DNA of 64,000 nucleotides from Cryptomeria japonica (taxonomy: Eukaryota > Streptophyta > Pinopsida > Cupressales > Cupressaceae), in NCBI RefSeq assembly GCF_030272615.1, contig NC_081415.1:604395644-604459643 (forward strand), written 5' to 3'. Positions 10,752-22,348 of the stretch are shown here, piece by piece. Each line of letters starts with the position of its first letter. The stretch's first letter is position 1. The position numbers and the translations under genes are program-made. The notes under the pieces were generated by a model. That model saw only the letters and a list, made by a program, of their open reading frames with translations, was not told the origin of the DNA and ran no database searches.

Positions 10752-12536
10752 TTAAAGCAAAACATTTTTCAGTATCGTGCCCAGGATGACGATGAAATTG
10801 ACAAAAAGATTTGTTATCAAATAGGGTGAATTAATCTTTGTAGGATCTATCTGCTTTATAGGAGGAAGAGTAAGCACATTTTGTTCCATTAACTTATTCA
10901 TAATACTATGCAATGATTCATTCAAAGGAGTAAACTTTCTTTCTTTCTTGAAAAACTTAGAAATTGGAGGCACACCTGATGCCGCATTCACATTGTTGTT
11001 GATGATGTTTTCATTGAATTTAATGGACTCTCTGTTCGGTTTAAAATTCCCAAATGGTTGTTGACTACTATCACCCTTATCACTCAGAGCCATAGGATTT
11101 GCTTGTTCCATTTGACTCACAGTCAGTTGATAATTGTGAAGAGTTGCGCACAACTGTTGGAAAGAAGTAAACTCAGAAAACAGAAGTTTCTCTCTAATAT
11201 CTTTTTGTAAATTAGAAATAAAGATTCTTTGAATATCATTGTCAGGTACTGGAAAAGAAATCTGAGCATACAAATGCTTATATCTATCGATGAAATCAAT
11301 CACTTTTTCTTTAACACCTTGTTTACAATGCATTAAATCAATCAAAGTAACTTTAGGACTTATATTGTTTTGAAATTGTTGAATAAAAGCATTTGCAAGT
11401 TGTTCGAAAGAAGTAATAGAATAAGAAGGCAATGAGCGATACCATTGTAGGGCTTTATCTCTTAATGTTCTAGTAAACAGTTTTGCAAGCAACCTTTGGT
11501 CATAAGCAAAATTAGTACATATTGTTTGAAAGGTCTTAACATGTGTTAGAGGATCACCCTTACCATTATAAAGCTCCAAATGTGGAATTTCAACATGTTT
11601 AGGGGGGATAGCTCGAACAATGTCAAGAGAAAGTGGGCTCGCAACATCAAATGTGGGCACACTAAACTTAGATTGATTCATAGAGGCAATTTGTTGCTGT
11701 AAAGAAGAGACAGTTTGTGCAAGATTGTTAATGGTCACTTCAGTCGAAGAGTTCATATTAGACGTGTTAGATTGTGATGGAGGTGTTATGTTATTGAAAG
11801 AAGGTAGAGAGTAAGGTGGTGGGACACTATGATAGTTAGTCATAGGAGATGATTGGAAAGGAGGAACACTACAAGGAGGAATGGAATGGTTAAATGAATT
11901 GCCCCCTTGCGTCATGTTCATTTGTGGAGATGAAATAGGGACACTCATTGAAGGAATGAATGAAGAAGTTGGATTGAATGAAGGAAGAGGGTTGATTGAA
12001 GAAGAGGGATTGCCCCCATGACTAGTGATCATAGGAGGAAAGTCTTGTATTGAAGTAGTCATTATGTTTGATGTAAAAGTAGGTATACTAGCAATAGAAG
12101 TTGTCAAAGGAATGGAATGATTGACCTAAGTAGGAGGTTGTGTATAACCTAAGGTTTCGGCACAACTTTTCATCGGCATCACATTCGAATCCACAATGTG
12201 TGCAATACCACACAAAATATCAATTCCATTCTTATCACTTTGAACCATACGTTTTAGACCCTCAATTAATGAAAGAGCTTCACTATCGGGATATTCTTGA
12301 GACATCCATTGTCGAAAATCATCAAATTGGTTATCCAATTTTGAAAGTTGTTCTACAGAAACCTCATGGAGAGCTTCTTCATCATTAAGAGGATTAGAGG
12401 AATTACCCATGTCCTCATTAAATAGGCCATTCAAATTAGGTTCCATCTCCTTAGTAATTAAACCTTGGAAAGACTTAATTCTAAGGCTTTGTCTAACGGG
12501 AATAGTGTAAGTAGGGCTTATTGTTGTAAAACTCAT
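10752..12536 (-). pseudogene. Element G gag (retrotransposon gag domain and zinc finger)
   Basis: The frame opens at ATG 12536 (MSFTTISPTYTIPVRQSLRI) and runs 595 codons with a single in-frame TAG at 12126-12128. A Ser/Pro/Asn-rich region is followed by a gag capsid domain (about 11600-11090: HLELYNGKGDPLTHVKTFQT, ALQWYRSLPSYSITSFEQLA, then FIDRYKHLYAQISFPVP). A one-base frameshift near 10825 puts the zinc finger CQFHRHPGHDTEKC (CX3H-type) in the frame of the protease segment. Apart from the stop and the shift the gene is well preserved, in keeping with a recent insertion. The TAG could be readthrough or decay; decay is likelier given the second lesion. Confidence 0.9.
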
Positions 12537-13700
12537 GCACTAAAGAAAGAGAGAAGATTTTGAATTTTAGAGGTAGCAAATTTCAATAAAATCAGCCAAT
12601 CTCCTAGATTTAAGCTGTTAAATGCAATCAGGACAATCTCTCGAAATTTTGAAAAAAAATGTCCAGGACCGTGGCGAATGGAGTGCACACGGTCCTCGCA
12701 ACTTTTTTCAAAATTTTCAGGGATGAAAGTTATGATGATTTTAAAGCTAATCTGAAAAAATTGAGTGATTTTATGATCTGTAGATAGGCCAAATTAAAGT
12801 TGCAATCTCAAAATTGAACCCTACCAAGATTGTTGAAAAATGTAAAATTTGAATTTTGGAAAAGAGGGGGAAACTGAAATTTTGAATTTTATTATTTTAG
12901 AAGGAAAGCAATGCAGGCTTTGAAATTTAAAAGTTGACTCGATTTCATGCCAAATTCGAATTTGAAAGTGGAAATCAAAGTTGTTGCAATTAAACACTTG
13001 ATTTCAAAAGTCACAAATTGTAAAGATTTGAATAAGGTACTGAAATTTCGAATGAATGCCAACACACTTTTCAGATTTAGTACAGTAAGGAACACAATTT
13101 TGATATGAATTTTAATTTCAACAATTTTTTGAATGATTAGAAGCCTCAATCCAAGCAATCGCTAGACCAACTTTGACTTTAATTTTGAAAGTGTTAAAAT
13201 TGATAAAATCAACCAAAATTTTGGTTTTTAGCAGAAAAATACAGTAAGATCTAGCTCCCAAAATTTCAGAAAAAATGTCGGGGACGATGGCGCTCGGGGT
13301 ACACACGGTCCTTGCAACTTTTTTCCAAATTTTCAGGGATGAAAGATATTGTGATTTTATTGCAGAATCCCAACTTACAGCTGATTTGGAGGTGTTTTGA
13401 TTAGCGAAATTATCAGTCAAAGGTTGAATCAAGAAGGTCTTAAAAATTAGGGTTTTGACATTTAACCACTTAATTTTCAGAATTAAAGCACAAATATGAA
13501 TTGACAATTTGCAATAGAAAGGTAGATCTGAAACAAGCATTAACAATTAAACATTTCACAAGTTTAATTACTGAAAAGAAAATTTTAGGGTTTTTATGCA
13601 ATTAGCCTCTAAAATTTGCAAAAGATCAAACATGGAAATATAATTAGGAAAGCAACATTTTTTAGATCTAACCATGAATAATCAGAATGAGGATGTTCAC
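12537..13700 (-). other. Long 5' leader of element G with internal direct repeats
   Basis: This 1.16-kb AT-rich stretch lies between primer site and gag and has no credible gene. It contains two about 100-bp direct repeats (12645-12745 and 13260-13360), each with the GC-rich core CACACGGTCCT and the tail AAATTTTCAGGGATGAAAG. The same core recurs once in each LTR. Confidence 0.75.
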
Positions 13701-13713
13701 GTTGGGTTCACCA
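13701..13713 (-). other. Putative primer-binding site of element G
   Basis: The minus strand reads TGGTGAACCCAAC three bases after the LTR end (...TTTACA). Position and TGG start fit a primer site. I cannot assign the tRNA with confidence; it is not the initiator-Met sequence used by the copia elements. Confidence 0.65.
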
Positions 13714-13716
13714 AAA

Positions 13717-14973
13717 TGTAAAGCGGAAAAATCGAACCCTAGTTGTTCTCCCCTCCCCAACTCCAAGGAGAGAGAAGGGAGAGTCACTAGGGTTGATGGT
13801 TTTCACTTAGGGGAGACTTTAAATTCAAAAGAGGGGTTGAAACCAACAAGATCCAATCCCATGCAATGCAAGATTGGATTCTAAATGAGTTTCAAGGGTT
13901 GTAACATCAAGGATACCCTCTTTTGTAAAGAATGTAGAAAGATTGAACTAGGAATGCATGTAAAGTAGGAAAGATTCACTTATAAATAGAGATAGGGATA
14001 TGGGATGAAGTTGCGGACCTAGAATTAATAGTAAAATGTCGAGATGGTGCTATTCTGCAAATTTGAGCGAAAGTTGACGAGACGATGGCGCCCGGCGTAC
14101 ACACGGTCCTCCAAAAAATCCGTGAAACGAAGGGGGATCTATTCATCTCTGCACAAGGATTCCAGATCTTCAATTACAGCCGCGTACCTGCAACCTACAC
14201 ATAGAAAAGAGAGGACGATTGGGGGGTTAGGGATGAGGGGTTTGCCTTTAGGTCAAACCCCAGTTTTGGAATTAACCAAGAAGTGAGAATGCTGTAAATG
14301 TAAATGTTTGTAATGTAAACAAGTACTGATACCTTGTTGTAAGAATGTTTGTATTCTTACATGCGAAGGTGTAATGTATGTAGTATGTTGTATGTTGTAT
14401 GTGATCTCCTCTTCAATGGTTGAATCCTTGTCTTGAATGCAACACTTAGCCTTGAATGGAGACTTAGAATGCTCAATTGCTTGAAGGAATGCTTGAATGC
14501 TTGAATGTCTGAATGTTTGAATATCGCTTTTGCCTCTTGCTCTTGCTTATTTCCTTCCTTCCTTTCCAGGAGAGGAAAATTAGTTTATATACTTGTCAAT
14601 TAGGGCTGATAGACTGATTTTCCTGACCTTAGGCCAACCAGGAAACATTATTTTCCAATTTGCAAACTTAAAGACCCGATGCCCACAAGAGACCGGGCCC
14701 AAAATAGGGCCAGGGACTAGGGCACTGGATGCCATGGTCCTGGGGGACCAGGGCGTTGGGTGCCCTAGTCCTGAAGGACCAGGGTGCTGGACGCCATGGT
14801 CCCACCTCCCGGGATAGCAGGGTGCAAGGAGGGATAAGGCCAAGGTGCAGAAAATGCAGTTTTTGGTGTTATAAACAGGTTTCGGGGTCTCCATTCAGGT
14901 TCAACGTTGCGCCGCCATCGTGAAGACCCAAATGCAGTCGAAATTGCAAGTGTCGCAATTTTAGGACACTACA
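13717..14973 (-). repeat. 5' LTR of element G
   Basis: This 1257-bp LTR is nearly identical to 7162-8345 but about 73 bp longer. The extra length is mainly two additional copies of a 30-bp GC-rich unit (about 14705-14810) and a small insertion near 14827. Confidence 0.93.
14705..14810. repeat. GC-rich 30-bp minisatellite in the 5' LTR of G
   Basis: Three units of the form GGACCAGGGCGTTGGGTGCC followed by a variable ATGGTCCT/CTAGTCCT occur here, whereas the sister LTR has one unit at about 8158-8188. Confidence 0.85.
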
Positions 14974-14978
14974 CCAAG
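14974..14978. other. Target-site duplication of element G (right)
   Basis: CCAAG matches 7157-7161 exactly and marks where C's pol reading resumes. Confidence 0.95.
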
Positions 14979-15694
14979 AAATAAAACTCAACAAATACTT
15001 CAATAATCAGTATATCATCATCAATAATATAAATTACTATCAACACTACCCTTAGTAAAAACAAGCTTTAAAAGATATTTATCCAACCTTGCATACCAAG
15101 CTCTAGGTGCTTGTTTTAATCCATATAAATCTTTTCTTAACCTACAAACCATGTTTGTATGATCTGATAGTGAAAAACCATTAGGTCTCTCAATATAAAC
15201 TTCCTGATCAAGATCCCCATTCAAAAATACACATTTAACGTCCATCTAATAAACCTTTTATAAGCAACATTGGCAAGAAATAATCTTACATCTTCAATCC
15301 TTGCTACAGGCCCAAAAGTATCTCCATAATAAATTCCTCCTTTTTGAGAATATCCTTTACAAACCAATCTATCCTTATTCCTTACAACTTTACCATCCTC
15401 ATTCAAATTATATCTAAAAACCCATTTTGTTCTAATAACATTCTTATTATTAGGTCAGGGAACCAAGGTCCATGTACTATTTTTCTCAATCTGATCTAAT
15501 TCTTCTTCCATAGCTTTCAACCAATATTCATCTTTACAAGCCTCAATTATTGATACTAGTTCAACTTGTGAAACTAAATATACCTCATTAGTTTCCATTC
15601 TTCTTCTTGTCATTACACCATTGTTCTTATCCTCAATGATCTGATCTTCTAAATGATTCAATCTCACATACCTAGGAGTCCTCTGACTCTCCAT
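14979..15694 (-). pseudogene. Element C reverse transcriptase (partial)
   Basis: Three minus-strand segments belong to the copia RVT_2 domain: 15694-15455 (YWLKAMEEELDQIEKNSTWTLV), 15406-15221 (NKDRLVCKGYSQKGGIYYGD, then FGPVARIEDVR) and 15245-15021 (MDVKCVFLNGDLDQEVYIE, then LRKDLYGLKQAPRAWYARLD). A frameshift separates them, and a tail reading DDILI near 15010 is what remains of the YVDD box. The rest of the polymerase up to the KLV.W motif is missing, so the element could not copy itself even before G landed in it. Confidence 0.9.
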
Positions 15695-15882
15695 TCCTCT
15701 TCCCTGATCTTCAGTTACTGTAGAATTTTTTATATTGCTGGAGTAACTGGTTCAACACTCTATTCTGATAAAGGTGCTACTGGATCAGATATAATCATTT
15801 TCACTACCGGTTCCTTGTCATAAAATCTGATTTGACTTCTGTTAAGCTCATCTACTTTGACATTAGCACTCTCCATAATTCT

Positions 15883-16578
15883 CTACAATCTCTTGTTATA
15901 ACATCCATATGCCTTGCATTCATTAGAATAACCAAGAAATATGCCTTCCTCACATCTAGGATCAAATTTTCCAATGATATCATCTCTCCTAATATAAAAT
16001 TTACTACCAAAGACTTTGAAATACTTAACTATAGGTGTATTGCCAAACCATAATTCATAAGGTATCTTATCGGTTTCTCCTTTGATATGTACTATGTTGA
16101 ATGTATAAATCATTGTGATCACTACTTCTCTCTAGTAGATATGATGCAAACTAGCTTTAATCATCATTGTTCTAGCAGCATCCAAGATAGTTTTGTTCTT
16201 TCTTTCCACAACTTCATTTTGTTGAGGTGTCCGAGGAGCAGAAAATTGGCTTCTTATACCATGTTTCTCACAAAATTTATTAAACTCATTGGATATGAAT
16301 TCTCCACTATGATCTGACCTCAAACATTTAATCTTCAATCTTGTCTCTATTTCCTCTTTAGCCTTAAAGATTTTAAACTTTTCAAATGCCTCATATTTTC
16401 CCTTCAGAAAAGTAACCCACATCATTCTAGAATAATCATCAATAATTAGCATGAAATATCTATCACCTTGAAAACTTTTAACTCTAGCAGGGCCACACAA
16501 ATCAGTATGAATAAGATCAATAAAATCATTATATTTATCTTGTATACTCCTAAAAGAGGTTCTCACCTGTTTACCCAT
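15883..16578 (-). pseudogene. Element C integrase
   Basis: The catalytic core is on the minus strand at 16578-16132: LIHTDLCGPARVKS (first Asp), KCLRSDHSGEF (second Asp), TPQQNEVVERKNKTI (Glu), so all three acidic catalytic residues remain. The C-terminal segment 16122-15883 (YELWFGNTPIVKYFKVFGSK, then GIFLGYSNECKAYGCYNKRL) is the copia-specific region after the core. A frame change separates the two parts. The order relative to protease and reverse transcriptase is the standard Ty1/copia order. Confidence 0.92.
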
Positions 16579-16584
16579 TTGACA

Positions 16585-17090
16585 TTATTTACATACCAAA
16601 TTATAAGGCTTCATAATCTTAAGTATATATCTAACTTCCTTAGTTGAACTGATCTTTACAATGTAATTAAAATTCACATGACATAGCCTTTTATGCCATA
16701 GCCAACTCTCATCAATCAGTGTAATCAAACAAGTCTTATCATTGGAGTTCAAATTAAATATATTACCTCTTGTTTGTGTTCCGATTGCAATCTCCAAACT
16801 AGATCTATTAATGATTTTGCATTTTCCATCCTTGAACTATAATTGAAATCCCTTATCCACTAATTGTCCTACACTCAAAAGATTATGCCTTAAACCTTCA
16901 ACATAATAAACATTGTTAGTATTGTTCTTACCATCCAATGATATAGTTCCTTTTCCTTTGATCATACATGCTTTGTCATCTCCAAATCTAAATAGACCGC
17001 CATCAAATTCTTCCGAAGATAGAAACTTCCCTTTATCTCCAATCATATGATGTGAACAACCACTGTCGATTACCCATTCATCCTTGTCTT
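16585..17090 (-). pseudogene. Element C protease and GAG-pre-integrase domain
   Basis: The protease active site reads EWVIDSGCSHHMIGDKGKF (about 17078-17025) with an intact DSG, followed by FRFGDDKACMIKGKGTISL and YYVEGLRHNLLSVGQLVDKG. The GAG-pre-integrase segment (16797-16585) has SWLWHKRLCHVNFNYIVKIS. The C/H metal-binding pair continues as CK then CQMGKQ across a stop. The segments lie in more than one frame. Confidence 0.88.
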
Positions 17091-17355
17091 CAATTTTAGC
17101 AGCAAGTACCTTCTCTTAAGGTAAATTATCTTCCAGTACTAGAAAATCTTCCTTGATAGCTAGGAACACCCATTCCTTCCCATTGTCAGAATGACTAGCA
17201 GAGTCTTCTATTGGTTCATCATTTGAATCAGCAATGCCTTCCTCATCCGCTATGTAGCATGATTTGTCTCTTTTTTTCTTGTACTTATACTTGTTCTGAT
17301 ATCCAGGGTTAGGCTTAAATGATCTTTTAACTCTTTCTTCAAATCTTGAATTCCT

Positions 17356-18213
17356 TTAAAGACATCTAGATGCAAAATGACTGGTCTTATTACATGCAAA
17401 ACATTTAAAAGGTGCTTTCCCTTCATACTTACTTCCTATCGGTCCTTTAGGTACTCTTCTAGAAAATAGTGCTTCAAGGTACTCAAACTCATCATCCTCT
17501 CTCTTCATATCTTCCAATTCCTTTGCATACAAATCTTTCCAATCTTGCTTACCGATTGTAGATGTAGATGCATGAAAAGTAGGTTCAATCTCCACACCTC
17601 TAGAAGGTCCAAATTCTTCAAGCTCAAAAGAAGATAGTTTCCCAACCAAATTATCTTTGTTGACAGATGTATTAGCCATTGTTCTCAACTCATTAATAGT
17701 AGTAGACTTCATTTTATAAGTTAGTGGTAGGGCTCTCAGAACTTTAGATATAATTCCCATAACAATCACATTTACCCTTTCCATGAATGCAGTAATCTGT
17801 TCATCTTCTTCCATCTTCAAATTTTCATATCTCACCTAGTAACCATCAAGTTTAGCAACCTTCACTATAGGGTCACCTTCATTAATAATCTCCAACTTAT
17901 CTTATATAGCCTTTCTAGATGATTTGTCGATTAATCCCATTATTTGCAGATCAGAAAGTGTACATAAGAGGGCTTCTCTTTCTCTACAATCATTCTCAAG
18001 CTCCTTATCCAGGTTTGTCGAAGGAGGATTTCTAGATGCTATATTATAAGGTGTTACACCATTTTGTGTGATCTCCCAAATTTCCTTACCAAGACATCTT
18101 AGATGAGTCTCCGTCTGAATCTTCCATACTGTGTAATTTATTCCATCAAGCCTCAAAATATATCTCTGAAAGATAGCTCTAGATGAATTGGAAGAACTTG
18201 AACTATTAGTCAT
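17356..18213 (-). pseudogene. Element C gag (UBN2 type with CCHC knuckle)
   Basis: The gene opens at 18213 (MTNSSSSSNSSRAIFQRYIL) and keeps one frame for 286 codons with two or three stops. RLDGINYTVWKIQTETHLR is the DUF4219-like start, and EQITAFMERVNVIVMGI with VLRALPLTYKMKST forms the UBN2 core. CFACNKTSHFASRC is a complete CX2CX4HX4C knuckle. This gag differs clearly from that of A, B and D (one knuckle, different N-terminus), so C is another copia family. Confidence 0.9.
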
Positions 18214-18259
18214 GATAGGATCTTCCTCGAATAGTTAAGCTTTTTGCAGAGAGGACCAA

Positions 18260-18272
18260 TGCTCTTATACCA
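18260..18272 (-). other. Degenerate primer-binding site of element C
   Basis: The minus strand reads TGGTATAAGAGCA, matching TGGTATCAGAGCC at 11 of 13 positions, 2 bases from the LTR start at 18275. Confidence 0.85.
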
Positions 18273-18274
18273 AT

Positions 18275-19485
18275 TGTTAGATAGTTCAAATAACTGAAAG
18301 ACAACTGAGAGAGGGGGTGAACCAGTTGTCACATATTACTGGAACCATTAGCAATTAAAACTTTAATATTGGAACCCAAAACATTAATACTAGAATAGCA
18401 GTTAAACCAATTAATCATAAACAACAATCATAGAATAAATACCATCCACATGACACCAAGATTTATATGTGGAAACCCGGTAAACAGAAAAACCACGGTG
18501 GGAAGCCTACCCATAGCTAGATAATACTTCTACAGTAAGTATGTGAATTATGATTAAGGGTCTTGCAAGTTGCAAGAATACCAATAGCCTAGAGTGCACT
18601 GCTCATCACAAAATGAGCCTCGCTGACTACATAAAAATTCATACTACAATCCGAAGAAGTGTTAAAATGCAAAAGATAGCATCTCCTATGCCTGAGTAAA
18701 GTTCTAATTAGGCTCAATACCGAAGGACTAAATCCTCTTACATAAACCCAATTTAATCTCCAATGATTGACCAAATCCTCTGCCTTAATGATATTACATT
18801 ATTCACAAATTACATCCCTTGACCATAACCATTACCATATTACCTACAATGAGATCTTACATCTATATATACAAACCCTTGACCATAAACAATCAGGCTA
18901 GCCACCAAACAGTAAACCAATTACATAATTACAAAACATGTTAGCCTTAGACCAAACAAATAATAGCCAACACATAAGACATCCCAGAAACACATAGAGA
19001 GGTCCAATCCACACAATACATTAAAGTTGGTCCATAACCTAGATCAACCAGGACCCAATATAGGTCCACACACTATAGTAATGAGCTCCATCCACCAAGT
19101 CTTGAACATGATCACCATCAACATCCTGAAACTCCACCAGAAACTGTACCAACACCACTTATACAATTCAACAAAGATCTTCATCAAAAGCTCTGCCGGT
19201 GAAACCCTCGCCCGAACCAGAAGCCAAGCTTTTAAGAAAACATGATAGCATCCGATCACCAGATGAAAATCAACTGACTGAATATGAAAATGAGTATTAT
19301 GAATAAGCCAATTCCATAACCAAACTATACTAGAGCCTATCAGATCATGTTGGATCCAAAGGAACCAGAAACCACTCAACCTATCGGGACCACAAGGGTG
19401 TTGGTAAAGCATCCAAACAACTAGTGTTGGCATCAATGACAAATTATCAATGCAACACATAATCAATTCCACCAAATGGCCAACA
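18275..19485 (-). repeat. 5' LTR of element C
   Basis: This 1211-bp LTR begins TGTTAGATAG and ends TGGCCAACA. Its outer half pairs with 5826-6439. It joins B gag at 19486 without extra bases. No gene is present; open frames at 19044-19790 are shadows. Confidence 0.88.
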
Positions 19486-19917
19486 TCTTTAGGAACAAAA
19501 ATAGTCTTTACACCTTTGAAGATGATGCCACAGATGAAGAGAGTGTCTCTTATGAGGATTGTAGTGAAGGAGAAAGAGAGGTTACTCTCTTTATGGCAAA
19601 AAATGAGTTGCATGATGAACATATTGCTGATGTAGAAGAAGATGAAGTTGAAGATGAGGTATATTTTGAAGGTGAACTTGTGAGTACACTTGAAGAACTC
19701 TAGAAAGTGAGGAAAGAATAGAAAAATATTAAGTATGTTGCTACTGAAGAATAAGATAGACTGAACAAATATCTTGAGGAATCTGAGCAAACTATTTCAG
19801 GTCTGAGAAAATAATTGGATGAAGCTAGAAGAATGTATGAAGTGACTAAATCAGATTTAGAAACAAAAGAGAGAGGGTATCCAAATATGGAGGAAGAAAT
19901 TGTGAATTTCATAAAGG
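19486..19917 (+). pseudogene. Element B gag, middle part
   Basis: This resumes gag of B with FRNKNSLYTFEDDATDEESV, parallel to YQNQNSLYTIEDNTTDDDHE in A gag, followed by an acidic stretch (VEEDEVEDEVYFEGELVSTL) and coiled-coil sequence. An in-frame stop follows STLEEL. It breaks off at the X3 target duplication AAAGG (19913-19917) and continues at 27349. Confidence 0.85.
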
Positions 19918-20990
19918 TGTTGGCTTGATGATGATTATAATGAATGACTTCATATGTTCTCATTGATGGAGCATGTACACACACACACATATATTCACAT
20001 TGTCATTGTAATCTTAGACATATCGGTATTACTTTTAAAGTTACTTGTATTGCAACTGGTATTGGAAGTTTAGTTTATGATGGTTTAGAGAGCTTCAAAC
20101 CAGTACATGTAGACAACTAGCATATGTAGGAATGACTTGACACCTACTTGAAGATTCAATAGAGACCATTAAAGAAGCAAATGGAGGACAATTGGTTTAC
20201 ATGTTGAAGTGGTTAACTCTAACTGGTATTGGTGTTCCAACCGGTATTCATTGATTGTGTGATGAGTTATGTTAGATTGTCCGAGTACACTACACCTAGG
20301 AAATTGTGATATAATTTCTAAGCCAACATGAAGTCTAATGTCTATATAATGACATTATGTTGAACTATTTCAAAAGAGATGATTTAATGTGAAGATAGAA
20401 GTGTTAAGTTGTTGAAGGCATTACATTATATGTTGGTAATGCAGTTTTGAGTGCACAAAAGAGGATCTATTCAAGCAAGTTGTGCTACTTCTAGATCACA
20501 CCACCTATTGTTTTCTAATCATTACAATAGTCAAATACCCGAACCGAGTAATCTCTAACAAGCTTCATTATACAAATCCTATAACAAGGTGATCCATTAG
20601 TTTGGATTCTGAAATCCTCTACTAAGGTTATTCCTAATAGGGTACTACCTTTGATAGGGTATAGCTGCTAACAAAGCTTTGGGATCTTTAACATGATTCA
20701 CTCCTAGCAGAGCATTTTTGTAGACTTTAACCGGTCAGTTACCTATTACTGCAAATAGTTAACTTGTGTGTCCCATATCATTGTGGTTTTTCCCATTAGG
20801 GTTTTCCATGTATAAAAATGTGTCATGGTGGATGTTTTACTTATTTTGGATGCTTTAATATCATTTTGGATTGCATGCATAGTGTTTAGTAAACTTGTTA
20901 AGTATCTCAATCGGTTAGTGTTGAAAGTAGTATTGTATTTGTTGTCACTGATTGAACCCCCCCCCCTCTCAATGCTTTATAAGTCTATCA
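19918..20990 (+). repeat. 5' LTR of X3
   Basis: This 1073-bp LTR starts TGTTGGCTTGATG and ends AAGTCTATCA. It pairs with 26219-27343. Confidence 0.92.
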
Positions 20991-20992
20991 AT

Positions 20993-21005
20993 TGGTATGA
21001 GAGCT
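20993..21005 (+). other. Primer-binding site of X3
   Basis: TGGTATGAGAGCT differs from the initiator-Met primer site TGGTATCAGAGCC at two positions and lies 2 bases after the LTR. Confidence 0.88.
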
Positions 21006-21052
21006 TAACTTCTTTAAGGATTAATTGCTTAGAAGGAAACCCTAAAGCCACC

Positions 21053-22348
21053 ATGGGGGATATGAGCTACTTTGAGATGGATAGAGTGCTTGAAGCTACC
21101 AAGGAAGAGCTTGAAACCCTAAGGGTCAGATTTAAAGATTCACGAGTCAAAAGGAGAGAGTTGACTGAACAACTATTGGAAATATCTAATAATAGTTCTT
21201 TAGATGAAGCTAACATTGATGCATTAGCCGAAGAAGTTGAAAAACTAAATGGTGAAAAGCTAAATCTCTGAAGATAGTTAGAATTCCTAACAATCCACAT
21301 GATTCAAGAGATGGAAGCTAGAAGAGCGGTTGAAGACCTTGTCAAAGAAAGAGATCATGAGATTGCTAAGATGAAACAAGATAATGCAACCTTGCATGAA
21401 CATTGGCATGAAGAGAAAGAAGAAAAAGAGGCTTTGTAGCTAGATCTTCAAATGGAATCATCCCTAAGAGAGACTCTTACAAAACACAATGAACATCTTA
21501 CCAGAGAACTCACCGAGGCTAATGGTAAACCGAAAAAGTTCAATATAAGTTCTTCTATACTGGATGAGAAGATCCAATCACAGAGAGTGAAAGGTGATAC
21601 ATCTGGACTAGGCTTTAACACATCAGAGAAAGGAGAGTCTACTAGAACAAAGAGTGACATTCACAAAGACAAAATTATTCCTAAGGCTAACAAGCCTATC
21701 GGTAAGAAAGTGTTTAAACCTATTTTATTTGTCTTTCATAAACTTGGACATACTGTAAATGTGTGTAGAAATGGACCCAATGAGAATACAGGCTACAATG
21801 CAAATACTAGGTATGCATCTAGGAGATTTGAAGGTCATTGTTTTACATGCAACATGTATGGACATAGATCAGTTGAATGAAGATATGGACCAAATAATAC
21901 ACTACCTCACATGAATCCAAGATCTAATGATAACTGGAGGACAACCTATGACAACTGGGGTAACATGAACTGGCAGAAACCCTATGTCAACTGGTTTAGT
22001 CCATTTGAGATGGAAAAGGTAGCTAATGTCATTTGAACCATTTGTAAAAATTATGATCATGTGGCTATGAATTGCAAGAGGAGAACTGGAATAGAAAATG
22101 CAAGACCTTGGAGATCATTTTGAATGGCCTGCTATCATTGTCATAAACTAGGACATATGGCAAAGTTCTACAGAACTAGTTAGAACAAACTAGTTAGTCA
22201 TTTTGTACATTAGAAAGGAAAGCAAAAGGTAAATGTTGAGGAAACTAGAGAAGAGATGAACCAAATCTAGAAAAATAAGAGTGATCATATACCTACAAAA
22301 GAACCTAATCCTTCATCCACTATGGAGAATCTAGCACCAATGAATTGA
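21053..22348 (+). pseudogene. X3 ORF1, gag-like coiled-coil and zinc-knuckle protein
   Basis: The frame from ATG 21053 (context CCACCATGG) to TGA 22348 is 432 codons without net frameshift but with several stops. The N-terminal part is coiled coil (VLEATKEELETLRVRF, LAEEVEKLNGEKL, VEDLVKERDHEIAKMK). After VKGDTSGLGFNTSEKGE come knuckle regions: FHKLGHTVNVC (first Cys pair lost), CFTCNMYGHRSVE, CKNYDHVAMNC and CYHCHKLGHMAKFY. X2 ORF1 (426 codons) has the same order and length, including the TSGLGF-type linker. I infer a gag-like RNA-binding, self-associating protein; no capsid domain is recognisable. Confidence 0.82.

Larger units (their letters stand above)
7162..14973 (-). mobile_element. 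Gypsy-type non-autonomous LTR element G
   Basis: The 7.8-kb element has two LTRs (7162-8345 and 13717-14973), perfect CCAAG target duplications, a polypurine tract next to the left LTR and a primer site next to the right LTR, so it is transcribed on the minus strand. The internal region encodes a gag-protease polyprotein only. I found no reverse transcriptase, RNase H or integrase between 8346 and 13716. In the first 250 bases the two LTRs differ at about 4 positions, so it is the youngest insertion here. It must have been mobilised by an autonomous relative. Confidence 0.92.
5826..19485 (-). mobile_element. Ty1/copia element C inserted in B gag
   Basis: This minus-strand copia element has a full 5' LTR (18275-19485), primer site, gag, protease, integrase, partial reverse transcriptase, RNase H, polypurine tract and a truncated 3' LTR (5826-6439). 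Without the nested gypsy-type element G it is about 5.8 kb. Its right edge (GGCCAACA then TCTTTAGG) abuts B gag exactly. The left edge lacks about 605 bp of LTR plus about 200 bp of B gag, so a deletion removed the left junction and any target duplication. Confidence 0.85.

Noticed and set aside
12140-12388. Plus-strand open frame antisense to G gag
   Set aside because: Shadow of the gag frame on the opposite strand with no similarity of its own.
19027-19790. 248-residue minus-strand frame over the C LTR and B gag
   Set aside because: It crosses the C/B junction and runs antisense to B gag, so it is a chance frame rich in Phe/Leu.
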